From: Pararhodobacter sp.
GTDB taxonomy: Bacteria > Pseudomonadota > Alphaproteobacteria > Rhodobacterales > Rhodobacteraceae
Assembly (NCBI GenBank): GCA_020832545.1
Contig: JAFIEK010000004.1
Coordinates: forward strand, 1-64,000
DNA: 64,000 bases
Direction: 5' to 3'
Below, piece after piece: positions 52,346 through 62,278 of this stretch; the first letter of the stretch is position 1; each line of letters starts with the position of its first letter. A program made the position numbers and the translations under genes. The notes under the pieces were generated by a model. That model did not search any database. It was not told the DNA's origin and worked only from the letters and a program-made list of their open reading frames with translations.

Positions 52346-53992
52346 TTGGTCTGGTTTCTCGTCATTGTCATCGCAATTCCGTTGGTGCTGTTTTGCCTGT
52401 GGCTTCTTCAGCGCTTCTACGCGAAAGCCACCCGGGAAACGGCGCTGGTGCGTACCGGTCTTGGCGGCCAGCGGGTGGTTCTTGATGGCGGCTGTATGGC
52501 CCTGCCGATCCTTCATCAGATCCAGCGGGTCAACATGTCGGCGCTGTCGTTTCGGGCGCGCTGCGCGGGGGCCGGGGCGCTGTTGACCGGCGATCGCCTG
52601 CGTGCCGATCTTGAGATGGAGTTCGAGCTGCGTGTGCTGTCCAACCGCGAGGGTGTGGCGACTGCAGCGCAGGCGCTGGGGGCACGCATCGCGCGCGGGG
52701 GTGGGGCCGTGGAAGAGCTGTTCTCCGGCACACTGGTCGGTGCGATGCAAAATGCCGCCGCCGCCCGCACGCTGGACCAGATCCACCTCGACCGCGCCGC
52801 GTTTTCGGCGGAAGTGGCCGACGAAGTTGCAGCATATGCCGAAAAGCTTGGCCTGACGCTCATTTCAACCGCGCTGGTCAGCGTCGATCAGGGTGATTTC
52901 AGCAAGCTGAATGAAAATAACGCCTTCAACGCCGAAGGCATGCGCAAACTCGCCGCGCTGGTGGCTGAACAGCGCAAGGAGAGGGTGCGCATTGAGGTCG
53001 AGGCCGATCTTGCAGTGCGCGAGACGCAGCTTGCGCAGACCCAACGCCGACTGGACATCGCCCGCGCCGAGCGCGAAGCCGAGATCGCGCAGCGCGAACA
53101 TCTGCGCAGGCTGGAAGCAGAGGCCGAGAGCACCTCACGCATTCAGGCAGCCACCGCCGACCGCGCTGCCGAAGAGGCCAAGATCAGCAACGAGCAAGAG
53201 CTGAAATCTGCACGCATCGCCAGCGATGAGGCTCTGCGCCAGCGCGAGATGGCAGCGATTCAGACGCTGGAGGAAGCCAAGCTCAGACAAGAGGCGGCGC
53301 TTGCCCGTCACCGCGCGGAAACCGCGGAGGCCCGGGCGACCGAGGAAACTGCGCGCGCGCAGGTGCTGCTGGCAGCAGAGTCCGTGCAGACCCAGAAAGA
53401 GCGGGCGGTGGCAGAGCGCGAGCGCGAGATCGCGCTGATGCGCCAGAAGCGCGAGCAGGAACTACAGGCCGCGCGCACAGAATCCGAGACCGCTGACCAG
53501 CGCGCCCGCGCCAAGGCCGATGCCGAGATTTCCGAGGCGCGCTCCCTCACGGACAAGCTGCGCATGTTGGCCGAGGCCGAGGGGCGTTCGGCCCTGATCG
53601 CGGCAGAAAACGGTCTGGACCCGGCGGTGATCGCCATGCGGCTGGAGGAGCGGCGGCTGGACCGGCTGCCCGAGATCATGACCCAGATGATGAAGCCGGT
53701 CGAAAAGATCGATTCGATCCGCATCAACCATATGGGCGGGTTCGGAAATGGCGGCAATTCAAGCGGCGGTGCCGATGGCGCCTTCGGCTCGGCCATGGAG
53801 CAGATCCTTGGCATGGCGGTCCGCCTGCCCGCGATGAAGCAGATGGGCGCCGATATCGGCATCGATTTCGATGCCAACCTTGCCGGTCGAACCGCCGATT
53901 ACGCCAACCGTATCAAGGGCAAGGCCGACACACCGCCGCAACCGCGCGACCAGGACCCGGTCGAGCGTGACCTGACCGACGACGACAAGTGA
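52346..53992 (+). CDS. Flotillin/SPFH-domain membrane protein
   Basis: 548 residues. One N-terminal membrane helix (residues 2-20), an SPFH/band-7 domain (about 40-200), a long Glu/Ala/Arg-rich coiled coil (210-430) and a Gly-rich C-terminal part: the YqiK/FloT layout. The TTG start at 52346 is accepted because AGGAGG lies at 52335-52340 and no ATG gives the membrane helix. Flotillins organise membrane microdomains and can scaffold transporters. It is followed after about 50 bp by the amide importer genes. Its place here is unusual. Confidence 0.85.
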   Translation: MVWFLVIVIAIPLVLFCLWLLQRFYAKATRETALVRTGLGGQRVVLDGGCMALPILHQIQRVNMSALSFRARCAGAGALLTGDRLRADLEMEFELRVLSNREGVATAAQALGARIARGGGAVEELFSGTLVGAMQNAAAARTLDQIHLDRAAFSAEVADEVAAYAEKLGLTLISTALVSVDQGDFSKLNENNAFNAEGMRKLAALVAEQRKERVRIEVEADLAVRETQLAQTQRRLDIARAEREAEIAQREHLRRLEAEAESTSRIQAATADRAAEEAKISNEQELKSARIASDEALRQREMAAIQTLEEAKLRQEAALARHRAETAEARATEETARAQVLLAAESVQTQKERAVAEREREIALMRQKREQELQAARTESETADQRARAKADAEISEARSLTDKLRMLAEAEGRSALIAAENGLDPAVIAMRLEERRLDRLPEIMTQMMKPVEKIDSIRINHMGGFGNGGNSSGGADGAFGSAMEQILGMAVRLPAMKQMGADIGIDFDANLAGRTADYANRIKGKADTPPQPRDQDPVERDLTDDDK

Positions 53993-54045
53993 CACCCCGT
54001 GCCTGAGCATGGACGACCAAAAAAACAAAACAGGGAGAGATGATC

Positions 54046-55266
54046 GTGACACTGAACAGACGCAGTTTTCTCGCTTCGACTGCCGCAGCAACCGGCGCAT
54101 TGATGATGCCCGGCATCGCCCGGGCACAAGACGCCATTCGCGTCGGCACCGTGCTCGATGTGTCGGGCATCTTCGATGCCTATGGCACGCCAATGGATAT
54201 GGCCCAACGGCTCGCGGTGTCAGAGATCAACGATGCCGGGGGTCTGCTTGACCGCCCGGTTGAGCTGATTTCCTATGACACGCAATCCGACATCGCGCTG
54301 TATACCCAGTATGCGCAGCGGCTGGTGCGGCAAGACAATGTCGATGTCGTCCATGGTGGGATCCTGTCTGCCTCGCGTGAGGCGATCCGCCAGACCCTGC
54401 GCCGCGCCAACACGCTTTACTTCTACAATGTGCAGTATGAGGGCGGGGTTTGCGACCGCAACGCCTTTTTCAATGGCGTAACCCCTGCGCAGCAGGCCGA
54501 GGTGCTGGTGCCCTGGGCGATGAGCCGGTCAGGCCCGCGCGTCTATATTCTGGCGGCTGACTACAATTATGGCCAGATCACCGCTCGCTGGTTGCAAAAG
54601 TATGTAGCCGACAACGGTGGCGAGACCGTCGGAATGGATTTCTTTCCGCTCGACGTGTCGGACTTTGGCTCGACCATCGCGCGCATCCAGACCGTCGCGC
54701 CCGATCTGGTGATCGCGCCCTTGGTGGGTGGGGCGCATCTGTCGTTCTTCCGGCAATGGGCCGCGGCGGGAATGAATGCGCGCATCCCGCTGGCCTCGAC
54801 AACCATGGGCGTGGGCAACGAGCACAAGGTGCTGACGCCAGATGAAGGCAACGGCATGATGGTTGCCTATAACTACTCGCAGGAACTGGACACGCCGCTG
54901 AACAATGCCTTCAAGGAGCGCTGGATCGCCGCTTATGGCAACACCGATGCCATCCATGAGATCGCTGTGTCGCATTACATGGGCTTCCACCTCTGGGCTG
55001 AAGGTGTGCGCCGCGCCGGAAGTGTCGACCGCGACGCGGTAATTGAGGCGATGGAAGACGGGTTGTCGGTCGAAGGGCCAAGCGGGATGATGACCATCGA
55101 CCCGCAAACCCATCACACAACGCTTGATGTGCATCTGATGGAAGTGCGTGACCAGAAGATGGAAGTTGCCGAGTCGCTCTCGCAGCGCCCGCCGGTTGAT
55201 ACGCAGGCGGTGTGCAACCTGACCGAGAACCCTGACGACAACACGCAGTACGAAATCGAATTCTGA
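54046..55266 (+). CDS. Urea/amide-type ABC transporter substrate-binding protein
   Basis: About 406 residues. A twin-arginine signal (NRRSFLAS, cut after IARA) precedes a type I binding fold (IRVGTVLDVSGIFDAYG, DAGGLLDRPVELI, the ADYNYGQ segment). I prefer the GTG at 54046, six bases from AGGGAGAG; the ATG at 54040 touches it. It resembles UrtA/FmdD proteins for urea and short amides. First gene of the importer. Confidence 0.88.
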   Translation: MTLNRRSFLASTAAATGALMMPGIARAQDAIRVGTVLDVSGIFDAYGTPMDMAQRLAVSEINDAGGLLDRPVELISYDTQSDIALYTQYAQRLVRQDNVDVVHGGILSASREAIRQTLRRANTLYFYNVQYEGGVCDRNAFFNGVTPAQQAEVLVPWAMSRSGPRVYILAADYNYGQITARWLQKYVADNGGETVGMDFFPLDVSDFGSTIARIQTVAPDLVIAPLVGGAHLSFFRQWAAAGMNARIPLASTTMGVGNEHKVLTPDEGNGMMVAYNYSQELDTPLNNAFKERWIAAYGNTDAIHEIAVSHYMGFHLWAEGVRRAGSVDRDAVIEAMEDGLSVEGPSGMMTIDPQTHHTTLDVHLMEVRDQKMEVAESLSQRPPVDTQAVCNLTENPDDNTQYEIEF

Positions 55267-55342
55267 GCACCGCCCAGTCCGTCTGCCCATGCCCCGGTGC
55301 TGCCGGGGCATGGTGCGCTGTTGCCTGAAAGAAGCCAAACGC

Positions 55343-56209
55343 ATGGATCTTGCCGTCGTTATCCTTGTCGAAGTGCTGTATGCCATCGCATGGCTGGTGC
55401 TGGTCAGCGCCGGGCTGGCGGTGGTGTTCGGTATGATGAAGGTCATCAACCTGGCGCATGGCGAGTTCATGGTGCTGGGCGGCTATGCGACAATCACCGC
55501 AGTCGGCCTCGGCGTGAACATCTTTGTCGCCATGCTGATCGTTGCGCCGCTGGTTGTCGGCCTGTTCGGCCTGATCGTCGAGCGGCTGGTATTCCGGCAT
55601 CTCTATGGGCGGATGATTGACACGATGCTGGCCTCGTGGGGCCTCAGCCTGATGATGATCGGCGCCTTCAAGATGATCTTTGGCAATACCACCACGGGCG
55701 TTTCCGGCCCGATCCCCGGTTTCACAGTCGGCAACTACCAGATCAACGGTTACAATTTCTTCATCATTGTCGTGGCGCTGCTGCTACTGGTGGCGATGCT
55801 CGCGGTGCTGCGCGGCACCCGCGCGGGGTTGGTTGCTCGCGGTGCAATGCAGCGGCCTGACATGGCCTCGGCAATGGGCCACAGCCCTGACCGGATCTAC
55901 ATGCTGACCTTCGCCATCGGCTCGGCGTTGTCAGGCCTCGCGGGCGCGGTGCTGGCCCCGTTGATCGGGCTGGTGCCGACTGCTGGCGCTGGCTTCATCG
56001 CCAAGGCATTCATCACGGTGATCGCAGGCGGGCCGTCGCTGGTTGCGGGTCTGGCATCGGCGTCAGGGGTCTTTGGGCTGGTGAACCAGTTCTTCTCGTT
56101 CCTTGTCTCACCAGTGGTGGGCGAGGTGGCGCTACTGGTCGCGGCAGTCGCCCTGCTGCGGCTGTTGCCGCGCGGGATCACCACGCGCTTTTTCAGGGGG
56201 CGGCTGTGA
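55343..56209 (+). CDS. Branched-chain/urea/amide ABC transporter permease (LivH/UrtB type)
   Basis: 288 residues from the ATG at 55343; upstream in-frame codons lack support. About eight membrane helices; the motif GMMKVINLAHGEFMVLGGY and the cytoplasmic loop RPDMASAMGHSPDRIYMLTFAIGSAL are typical of LivH/UrtB permeases. Its stop overlaps the next start. Confidence 0.9.
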   Translation: MDLAVVILVEVLYAIAWLVLVSAGLAVVFGMMKVINLAHGEFMVLGGYATITAVGLGVNIFVAMLIVAPLVVGLFGLIVERLVFRHLYGRMIDTMLASWGLSLMMIGAFKMIFGNTTTGVSGPIPGFTVGNYQINGYNFFIIVVALLLLVAMLAVLRGTRAGLVARGAMQRPDMASAMGHSPDRIYMLTFAIGSALSGLAGAVLAPLIGLVPTAGAGFIAKAFITVIAGGPSLVAGLASASGVFGLVNQFFSFLVSPVVGEVALLVAAVALLRLLPRGITTRFFRGRL

Positions 56210-57240
56210 TGGTTGGGGCGGCACACAAGGACTTCGCGCTGATCGTGATTTTGGGGGTGGTCCTTATCCTGGGCCTGCCGCTGATGGTGGATACACATGT
56301 ACTGACCCTGCTTATCGCCTATGGGATGCTGGCGCTGAGCCTTGGCCTTATCTGGGGTTTTGGCGGGGTGCTTTGCTTCGGGCAGGCAGCCTTTTTCGGG
56401 CTGGGGGCCTATACCTTCGCCGTGGCCGGGATCAATTTCAACGAAAGCACCCTGCCGCTAATTCTGGCCGTGCTGGTGCCCGCGGGCTTCGCGCTGGTGC
56501 TGGGCGCGCTGATGTTTTACGGGCGGCTGGGTGATGTCTATCTGGCGGTGATCACGCTGGTCGTTTCGCTGATCCTGTTTCGCTGGATAAACTCGACCGC
56601 GGGGCCGGACTATACCATCGGCGCGGCGCGGCTGGGCGGGTTTAACGGCATTCCCGGCTTTCCGATTCTCAATGTGCCGGGCCGGCCTGACCTGATGATC
56701 TGGGGCGAGACACTGTATTTTGTCGCCGCCGTCAGCCTGCTGATCGTGTTCCTATTGGTGACATGGCTGCTGCGGTCCAGCTTCGGGCGCATCGCTGTGG
56801 GCATCCGCGAGAATGAAGAGCGGGTTTCGCTGTTGGGGTTCGACATCCGTGCGCGCAAGACAGTCCTTTTCGCCATCGGCGCGGCAATCGCGGGCCTTGC
56901 AGGCGCGTTCTACGCCACCTGGGCCGAGGTGGTCACGCCCACGCTTTTCAGTCTTCAGCAGTCAGCCGAAATCATCATCTGGTGCATCGTCGGCGGGCTT
57001 GGTACGCGGTTCGGGCCGATCCTTGGGGCAGGCGTTCTGGCCTATCTGAAGTTCGCGCTGGGCCAGCAGAACATGATCGACAACATGTTCGTCCTTGGCC
57101 TTGTGCTGGTGCTGTTTGTGCTGTTCCTGCCGCGCGGGCTGGCGCCAGAGCTTGCGCGCGGCTGGCACTGGATCACCGGGGCGCGGCGCAAGCCGACCCG
57201 CCGCAACCACGCGCCGCGGGCCGAGGTGTCCAATGGCTGA
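56209..57240 (+). CDS. Branched-chain/urea/amide ABC transporter permease (LivM/UrtC type)
   Basis: 343 residues from the ATG at 56209 (GTG at 56206 is the alternative). The signature GFGGVLCFGQAAFFGLGAY and IRENEERVSLLGFDIRARKTVLFAIGA place it in the LivM/UrtC family. Overlaps both neighbours. Confidence 0.9.
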   Translation: MVGAAHKDFALIVILGVVLILGLPLMVDTHVLTLLIAYGMLALSLGLIWGFGGVLCFGQAAFFGLGAYTFAVAGINFNESTLPLILAVLVPAGFALVLGALMFYGRLGDVYLAVITLVVSLILFRWINSTAGPDYTIGAARLGGFNGIPGFPILNVPGRPDLMIWGETLYFVAAVSLLIVFLLVTWLLRSSFGRIAVGIRENEERVSLLGFDIRARKTVLFAIGAAIAGLAGAFYATWAEVVTPTLFSLQQSAEIIIWCIVGGLGTRFGPILGAGVLAYLKFALGQQNMIDNMFVLGLVLVLFVLFLPRGLAPELARGWHWITGARRKPTRRNHAPRAEVSNG

Positions 57241-57949
57241 AACCGTGCTGGAAACCGAAGGGCTGACGATGCGCTTTGGCGGCGTCGTCGCGGTGGATAA
57301 CGTTTCGCTGAAGCTGAAAGCGCGCGAGTTGCGCTGCCTGATCGGCCCGAACGGCGCGGGCAAGAGCACCTGTTTCAAGTGCCTGTGCGGGTTGCTGACC
57401 CCAACCGAGGGCCGGGTGTTCCTGCGCGGCGAGGAAACCACGGGGTGGGAGCCGCACCAGATTGCGTCGCTTGGTGTCGGTATCAAGATGCAGGTGTCAT
57501 CAGTCATGGACGGGCTGAGCGTGCATGAAAACATCTGGATGGCCGCGCGCCGTTTCAACGATACCGATGCAGCCCGGCGCAAGGCGGACGAGGTGATCGA
57601 GCGCCTCGCCCTCGGAGCGATCACGCGCGCAGAGCTTGGCCGGTTGGCGCATGGCGAACGTCAGAGGGTTGAGCTTGGCATCGTGCTGGCCGCCGATCCG
57701 TGGCTGGTGCTGCTGGATGAACCGGCGGCGGGGATGACCGGCGAAGAGGTGGAGCGCATGGGTGACGTCATCCGCGAAATGACAAGCACCGCCGCCGTGG
57801 TCATCGTTGAACATGATATGCAGTTCATTCGCTCACTGGCGTCAACGGTCACCGTATTTCATCGCGGTAGGGTGCTGATGGAAGACCATGTTGACCGGGT
57901 CATGGCCGACCCGGTGGTGCGCGATGTCTATCTTGGGAAGCAGGCGTGA
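57233..57949 (+). CDS. ABC transporter ATP-binding protein (LivG/UrtD type)
   Basis: 238 residues from the ATG at 57233, inside the end of the permease gene. Walker A GPNGAGKST, Walker B LVLLDEPAAGM and the signature region LAHGERQRVELG, where SGG of most ABC proteins is replaced by HGE, as is typical of UrtD. The H-loop IVEHDMQF is intact. Couples ATP hydrolysis to the two permeases. Confidence 0.9.
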   Translation: MAETVLETEGLTMRFGGVVAVDNVSLKLKARELRCLIGPNGAGKSTCFKCLCGLLTPTEGRVFLRGEETTGWEPHQIASLGVGIKMQVSSVMDGLSVHENIWMAARRFNDTDAARRKADEVIERLALGAITRAELGRLAHGERQRVELGIVLAADPWLVLLDEPAAGMTGEEVERMGDVIREMTSTAAVVIVEHDMQFIRSLASTVTVFHRGRVLMEDHVDRVMADPVVRDVYLGKQA

Positions 57950-60369
57950 TGGCGGCGACGGACGCGGAAATCTGGCTTGAGGTATCATCGATTGTGGGCG
58001 GCTATGGGCGCGTGCCGGTGGTGCATGGTGTTGACCTGACAGTCGCCGCCGGTGAGGTGGTGGGCATTCTTGGCCACAACGGCATGGGTAAATCGACACT
58101 GTTGAAGCTGATCATGGGAATGTTGCCTGCGACATCCGGCCGGGTGCGGTTTCGGGGGGCGGATGTGACAGGCGACCCGCCTCACCGCCGCGCCGCGCTG
58201 GGGCTGGGCTATGTCCCGCAGGGGCGCGGCATCTTTCCGCAACTGTCGGTGCGCGACAATCTGCGCTTTGCATGGCAGGATCATGGCGGGGCAGATGAAA
58301 CGGCGGCGCTGGAGCAGGCGCTCAATGATTTCCCCCGCCTGCGCACGTTGATCGACCGTGAGGGCGGCGCGCTGTCAGGGGGTGAGCAGCAGTTGCTGGC
58401 GCTAGCGCGGTGCCTGATGGGCGCGCCGGACCTCTTGTTGCTCGATGAGCCGACCGAGGGGATTCAGCCCTCGATCATCGACGAAATCGCCGAGACACTG
58501 TCTCGCCTGCGCCATGCGCAAGGCCTGTCCATCCTTCTGGTCGAACAGAATTTCGATTTCATCGCCGATCTGTCTGACCGTGTGCTGGTGCTGGAGCGTG
58601 GGCGGATTACCGGCAAGCTGTCGCGCGCAGAGCTGTCCGACGCCGCGAAGGTGGATGCGTTTCTTGGGTTTGGTGCGGCACGGAGCACGCGCGCACGCCC
58701 GGCCGCAACGGGCAAGGCGCCCGGGCTCACGCCGGGCAGTGTCGCAGTACCGCCCAGCCCTGCCCCGCCACGCCACACGCCCGTCCAAAGCCTTGCCCGC
58801 TCAACCCCGCCGCCCCCGGCCCTACTCGACCCAACCACACCGCAGGTGAACAGAATGTCCGTGAAACGCCCCAGCCACACCCAGATGCGCGCGATGGCCG
58901 ATCGGTTCGCAATGTCGTTGAGCGATGACGAGCTTGGACAGTTTTCTGCCGTCATGGAGGGATATATCCAGACTTATGACCGCGTGAACACAGCCCCCGA
59001 CAACCTGCCGGTGTCGCGCTATCCGCGCAGTCCAGGCTACCGGCCCAGCGTGTCGGAAAACCCTCTCAACGCCTGGTATTACAAGTCCGAGGTTCATGGC
59101 GCGGTGGACGGCCCGTTGCGCGGCAAGCGGATCGTGCTGAAGGACAATGTGGCGTTGGCCGGGGTGCCGATGATGAATGGTTCGGCAATCCTCGAAGGTT
59201 ACACGCCCGAGATCGACGCCACCGTGGTGACGCGGATGCTCGATGCCGGCGCGGTCATTGTCGGCAAGGCACATTGCGAGAACTTCTGCCTCTCGGGCGG
59301 CTCACATACCAACGCGACTGGGCCGATCCACAATCCTTGGAAGCATGGGTATTCGGCCGGTGGGTCGTCAGGGGGCACGGCAGTGCTGGTGGCGACCGGC
59401 GAAGCAGATATGGGCATCGGCGGCGATCAGGGCGGCTCGATCCGCATGCCAGCCTCGAAATGCGGCATCTACGGCATGAAGCCCACCCACGGGCTGGTGC
59501 CATACAGCGGCATCGTGCCAATCGAACAGACCATTGATCATGCCGGGCCGATGACCCAGACCGTGGCCGACAACGCGCTTTTGCTGGAGGTGATCGCGGG
59601 CGAGGATGGGCTGGACCCGCGCCAATACAAACCCCGCACCTACCGCTATACCGAGGCACTTGGGCGCGGTTGCCGGGGCCTGCGTATCGGCATCCTCAAG
59701 CAAGGTTTCGACAGGCCCGAAAGCGAACCCGATGTCGATGCCAAGGTGCGCGCGGCTGCGGAACGCTTTGCCAGCCTTGGCGCGGAACTGGTCGATATTT
59801 CACTGGAGGAGCACAACATCGCCGCCGATCTGTGGTTGCCGATCACGGTGGAGGGTTTGCAGGACATGTTGATGAACGGTAACGCGACGGGCACAAATTA
59901 TCGTGGGCTGTTCCTGCCGTCATTGACCGATCATGTCGGCACGTGGCGCAACCGTGCCGATGAACTGACCCATTCACTGAAGGTCTGCATGTTTCTTGGC
60001 GAATATTTCCAGACCCAGTATCGCGGTCGGTTCTATGGCAAGGCACAAAACATGATGCGCGCCGTGACGCGCAAGTATCTGGAGGTGCTGCACGGCGTCG
60101 ATATGCTGCTGATGCCCACCATGCCAATGAAGCCGCAGCCGATCCCGGCGGCTGATTGCTCGATCGCTGAGTATGTCCGGTGCGCATTCGAAATGGTCGG
60201 CAATACCGCACCCTACAACGCGACAGGGCTGCCGGCGATGTCGCTGCCCTGCGGGATCAGCGAGGGGTTGCCGATTGGTGTGCAGCTCGTGTCAAAATTC
60301 TACAACGAACTTGTGTTGTATCAGGCGGCCCATGCCTTTGAGCAAAGCGGAGACTGGCGTAACATGTAG
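57946..60369 (+). CDS. Fusion: ABC ATPase (LivF/UrtE type) plus amidase-signature hydrolase
   Basis: One uninterrupted 807-residue frame. Residues 1-245 are a complete UrtE/LivF ATPase: Walker A GHNGMGKS (43-50), LSGGEQQ (143-149), LLLLDEP (163-169). Residues 246-303 are a Pro/Ala/Ser-rich linker. Residues 304-807 are an amidase-signature enzyme with the Lys399-Ser474-Ser498 triad in VLKDN, AGGSSGG and GGDQGGSIR, closest in pattern to Rhodococcus-type amidases (GMKPTHGLVPY). An internal ATG at 58855, preceded by AGGTGA, could also give free amidase. The fusion would place amide hydrolysis at the importer. A missed stop from a sequencing error in the linker is the alternative. Confidence 0.88.
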   Translation: MMAATDAEIWLEVSSIVGGYGRVPVVHGVDLTVAAGEVVGILGHNGMGKSTLLKLIMGMLPATSGRVRFRGADVTGDPPHRRAALGLGYVPQGRGIFPQLSVRDNLRFAWQDHGGADETAALEQALNDFPRLRTLIDREGGALSGGEQQLLALARCLMGAPDLLLLDEPTEGIQPSIIDEIAETLSRLRHAQGLSILLVEQNFDFIADLSDRVLVLERGRITGKLSRAELSDAAKVDAFLGFGAARSTRARPAATGKAPGLTPGSVAVPPSPAPPRHTPVQSLARSTPPPPALLDPTTPQVNRMSVKRPSHTQMRAMADRFAMSLSDDELGQFSAVMEGYIQTYDRVNTAPDNLPVSRYPRSPGYRPSVSENPLNAWYYKSEVHGAVDGPLRGKRIVLKDNVALAGVPMMNGSAILEGYTPEIDATVVTRMLDAGAVIVGKAHCENFCLSGGSHTNATGPIHNPWKHGYSAGGSSGGTAVLVATGEADMGIGGDQGGSIRMPASKCGIYGMKPTHGLVPYSGIVPIEQTIDHAGPMTQTVADNALLLEVIAGEDGLDPRQYKPRTYRYTEALGRGCRGLRIGILKQGFDRPESEPDVDAKVRAAAERFASLGAELVDISLEEHNIAADLWLPITVEGLQDMLMNGNATGTNYRGLFLPSLTDHVGTWRNRADELTHSLKVCMFLGEYFQTQYRGRFYGKAQNMMRAVTRKYLEVLHGVDMLLMPTMPMKPQPIPAADCSIAEYVRCAFEMVGNTAPYNATGLPAMSLPCGISEGLPIGVQLVSKFYNELVLYQAAHAFEQSGDWRNM

Positions 60370-60395
60370 GCGGCGCGAAGCGGGGAGGAGAAGAA

Positions 60396-62183
60396 ATGTC
60401 GATCCTGAATGAAAGCCTTGCAGGGCGATTGTCGGCCCCGTTCACGCGCGATCGCAGCGCACCGGGGCGCGACGCATTGCGCCCGCAAGACGGGCGCTCG
60501 TATGTCGCGGGCGACCGCACCGAGCCTTTGCGCTACATGACGATCCCCCAGCTTCTGCGCGAAACCGTCGCCCGATACGGCCCGCGCGATGCCGCCGTCT
60601 TTTCTGCGCAGGGCGAACGGCTGAGCTGGTATGACCTTGACCGGCGGGTGGATGCGCTTGCGGCTGGCTTTCTTGCGCTTGGTCTGGGCAAGGGAGATCG
60701 CGTCGGCATCTGGTCACCAAACCGCGTGGAATGGCTGCTGACGCAATTCGCGACTGCGCGGATCGGTGCGATCCTGGTCAACATCAACCCCGCCTATCAG
60801 CGCGCCGAGCTTGAATTTGCTTTGCGCAAGGTCGGTTGTGCCGCGCTGGTGATGGCCGAGCGATTCAAGTCATCCGAGTATCTGCAGATGCTGCGCGAGC
60901 TTGCGCCCGAGTTAGAGCAAGCCACACCCGGGCGGCTGACATCGGCGCGTCTGCCGTCCTTGCGCGCGGTGGTGGTCATGTCCAAAGACCCTGGCCCAGG
61001 GGCGTATTCGTTCGATGAACTTGCGCGGCTTGGCGGTCCCGCGCAGCAGTTGCGGCTTGAAGCAGTAGACGCAACCCTCAGCCCCGACGATGCAATCAAT
61101 ATCCAGTTTACCTCTGGCACCACCGGCGCGCCGAAGGGGGCTACGCTCACTCACTACAATATCGTTAACAATGCGCGTTTCGTGGCTGATCGCATCCGCC
61201 TGACAGAGGCAGACCGGTTATGCGTACCCGTGCCGCTCTATCACTGTTTCGGCATGGTCATGGGGGTTCTTGGCTGTGTTTCCAAGGGCGCGGCCATGGT
61301 CTTTCCGGGCGAAGGATTTGAGGCGCAGGCCACACTTGACACCGTTGCGGCAGAGCGTTGCACGGGCCTGTATGGGGTTCCGACCATGTTCACGGCAATG
61401 CTGGAAGCGCAGGCGGCCCAGCCGCGCGATCTTGGCATGCTGCGTACCGGCATCATGGCCGGTGCCCCTTGTCCGATACAGGTGATGGAAGACGTCAACA
61501 ACCGCATGAACATGTCCGAGGTCACGATCTGCTACGGAATGACCGAAACCTCACCAGTGTCGTTTCAGAGCTTTGTCGATGATACGGTAGAAGATCGCTG
61601 CGCCACGGTGGGGCGCATCCACCCGCATCTAGAGGTCAGGATCATCGGCCCGGACGGCGCCATCCTGCCTGTCGGCGAATCCGGTGAGCTTTGCACGCGA
61701 GGCTATTCGGTCATGAAAGGCTATTGGGGCGAGCCGAAGCTCACCGCCGAGGCAATCCGGGACGGCTGGATGCATACCGGCGATCTTGCCACGCTGGATG
61801 AAGCCGGTTTTTGCCGCATCGTCGGGCGCGTCAAGGATATGATCATCCGGGGCGGCGAGAACATCTATCCGCGCGAGATCGAAGAGTTCCTCTATCGGCA
61901 CCCAAAGGTTGCGCAGGCGCAGGTCTTTGGCATCCCCGACAACAAACTGGGCGAGGTGGTCTGCGCCTGGGTCGTTGCTGCGCCCGGCGCTGTCCCCACT
62001 GAAGAAGAGATACGGGCCTACTGTTCAGGCCAGATCGCGCATTTCAAAATCCCCAAGCACATTCTTGTCGTGCCGGAACTGCCCGTCACCGTTACCGGCA
62101 AGCCGCAGAAATTCGTGATGCGCGACAGGATGATAGAGTTGGGCTATGCCGGGCCTGACGTCAGCACTCATGGGACAGGTTAG
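60396..62183 (+). CDS. AMP-dependent acyl-CoA ligase
   Basis: 595 residues. Motifs: P-loop FTSGTTGAPKGATLTH, adenine motif CYGMTETSP, hinge HTGDL and GRVKDMIIRGGENIYP, C-terminal lysine in TGKPQKFVM. It activates a carboxylic acid, probably the acid freed by the amidase 26 bases upstream. The sequence is of the medium/long-chain or aryl-CoA synthetase type; exact chain length is not readable. Last gene of the operon. Confidence 0.92.
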   Translation: MSILNESLAGRLSAPFTRDRSAPGRDALRPQDGRSYVAGDRTEPLRYMTIPQLLRETVARYGPRDAAVFSAQGERLSWYDLDRRVDALAAGFLALGLGKGDRVGIWSPNRVEWLLTQFATARIGAILVNINPAYQRAELEFALRKVGCAALVMAERFKSSEYLQMLRELAPELEQATPGRLTSARLPSLRAVVVMSKDPGPGAYSFDELARLGGPAQQLRLEAVDATLSPDDAINIQFTSGTTGAPKGATLTHYNIVNNARFVADRIRLTEADRLCVPVPLYHCFGMVMGVLGCVSKGAAMVFPGEGFEAQATLDTVAAERCTGLYGVPTMFTAMLEAQAAQPRDLGMLRTGIMAGAPCPIQVMEDVNNRMNMSEVTICYGMTETSPVSFQSFVDDTVEDRCATVGRIHPHLEVRIIGPDGAILPVGESGELCTRGYSVMKGYWGEPKLTAEAIRDGWMHTGDLATLDEAGFCRIVGRVKDMIIRGGENIYPREIEEFLYRHPKVAQAQVFGIPDNKLGEVVCAWVVAAPGAVPTEEEIRAYCSGQIAHFKIPKHILVVPELPVTVTGKPQKFVMRDRMIELGYAGPDVSTHGTG

Positions 62184-62278
62184 CTGACTGTTCCGCCAGT
62201 TTGATATGCTATCCTTTTGCAGGAAGCCGTTTTCCACACGCGTCAGGCAGCAGGCGGCCCTTTCAAACTCCGGCCTGT

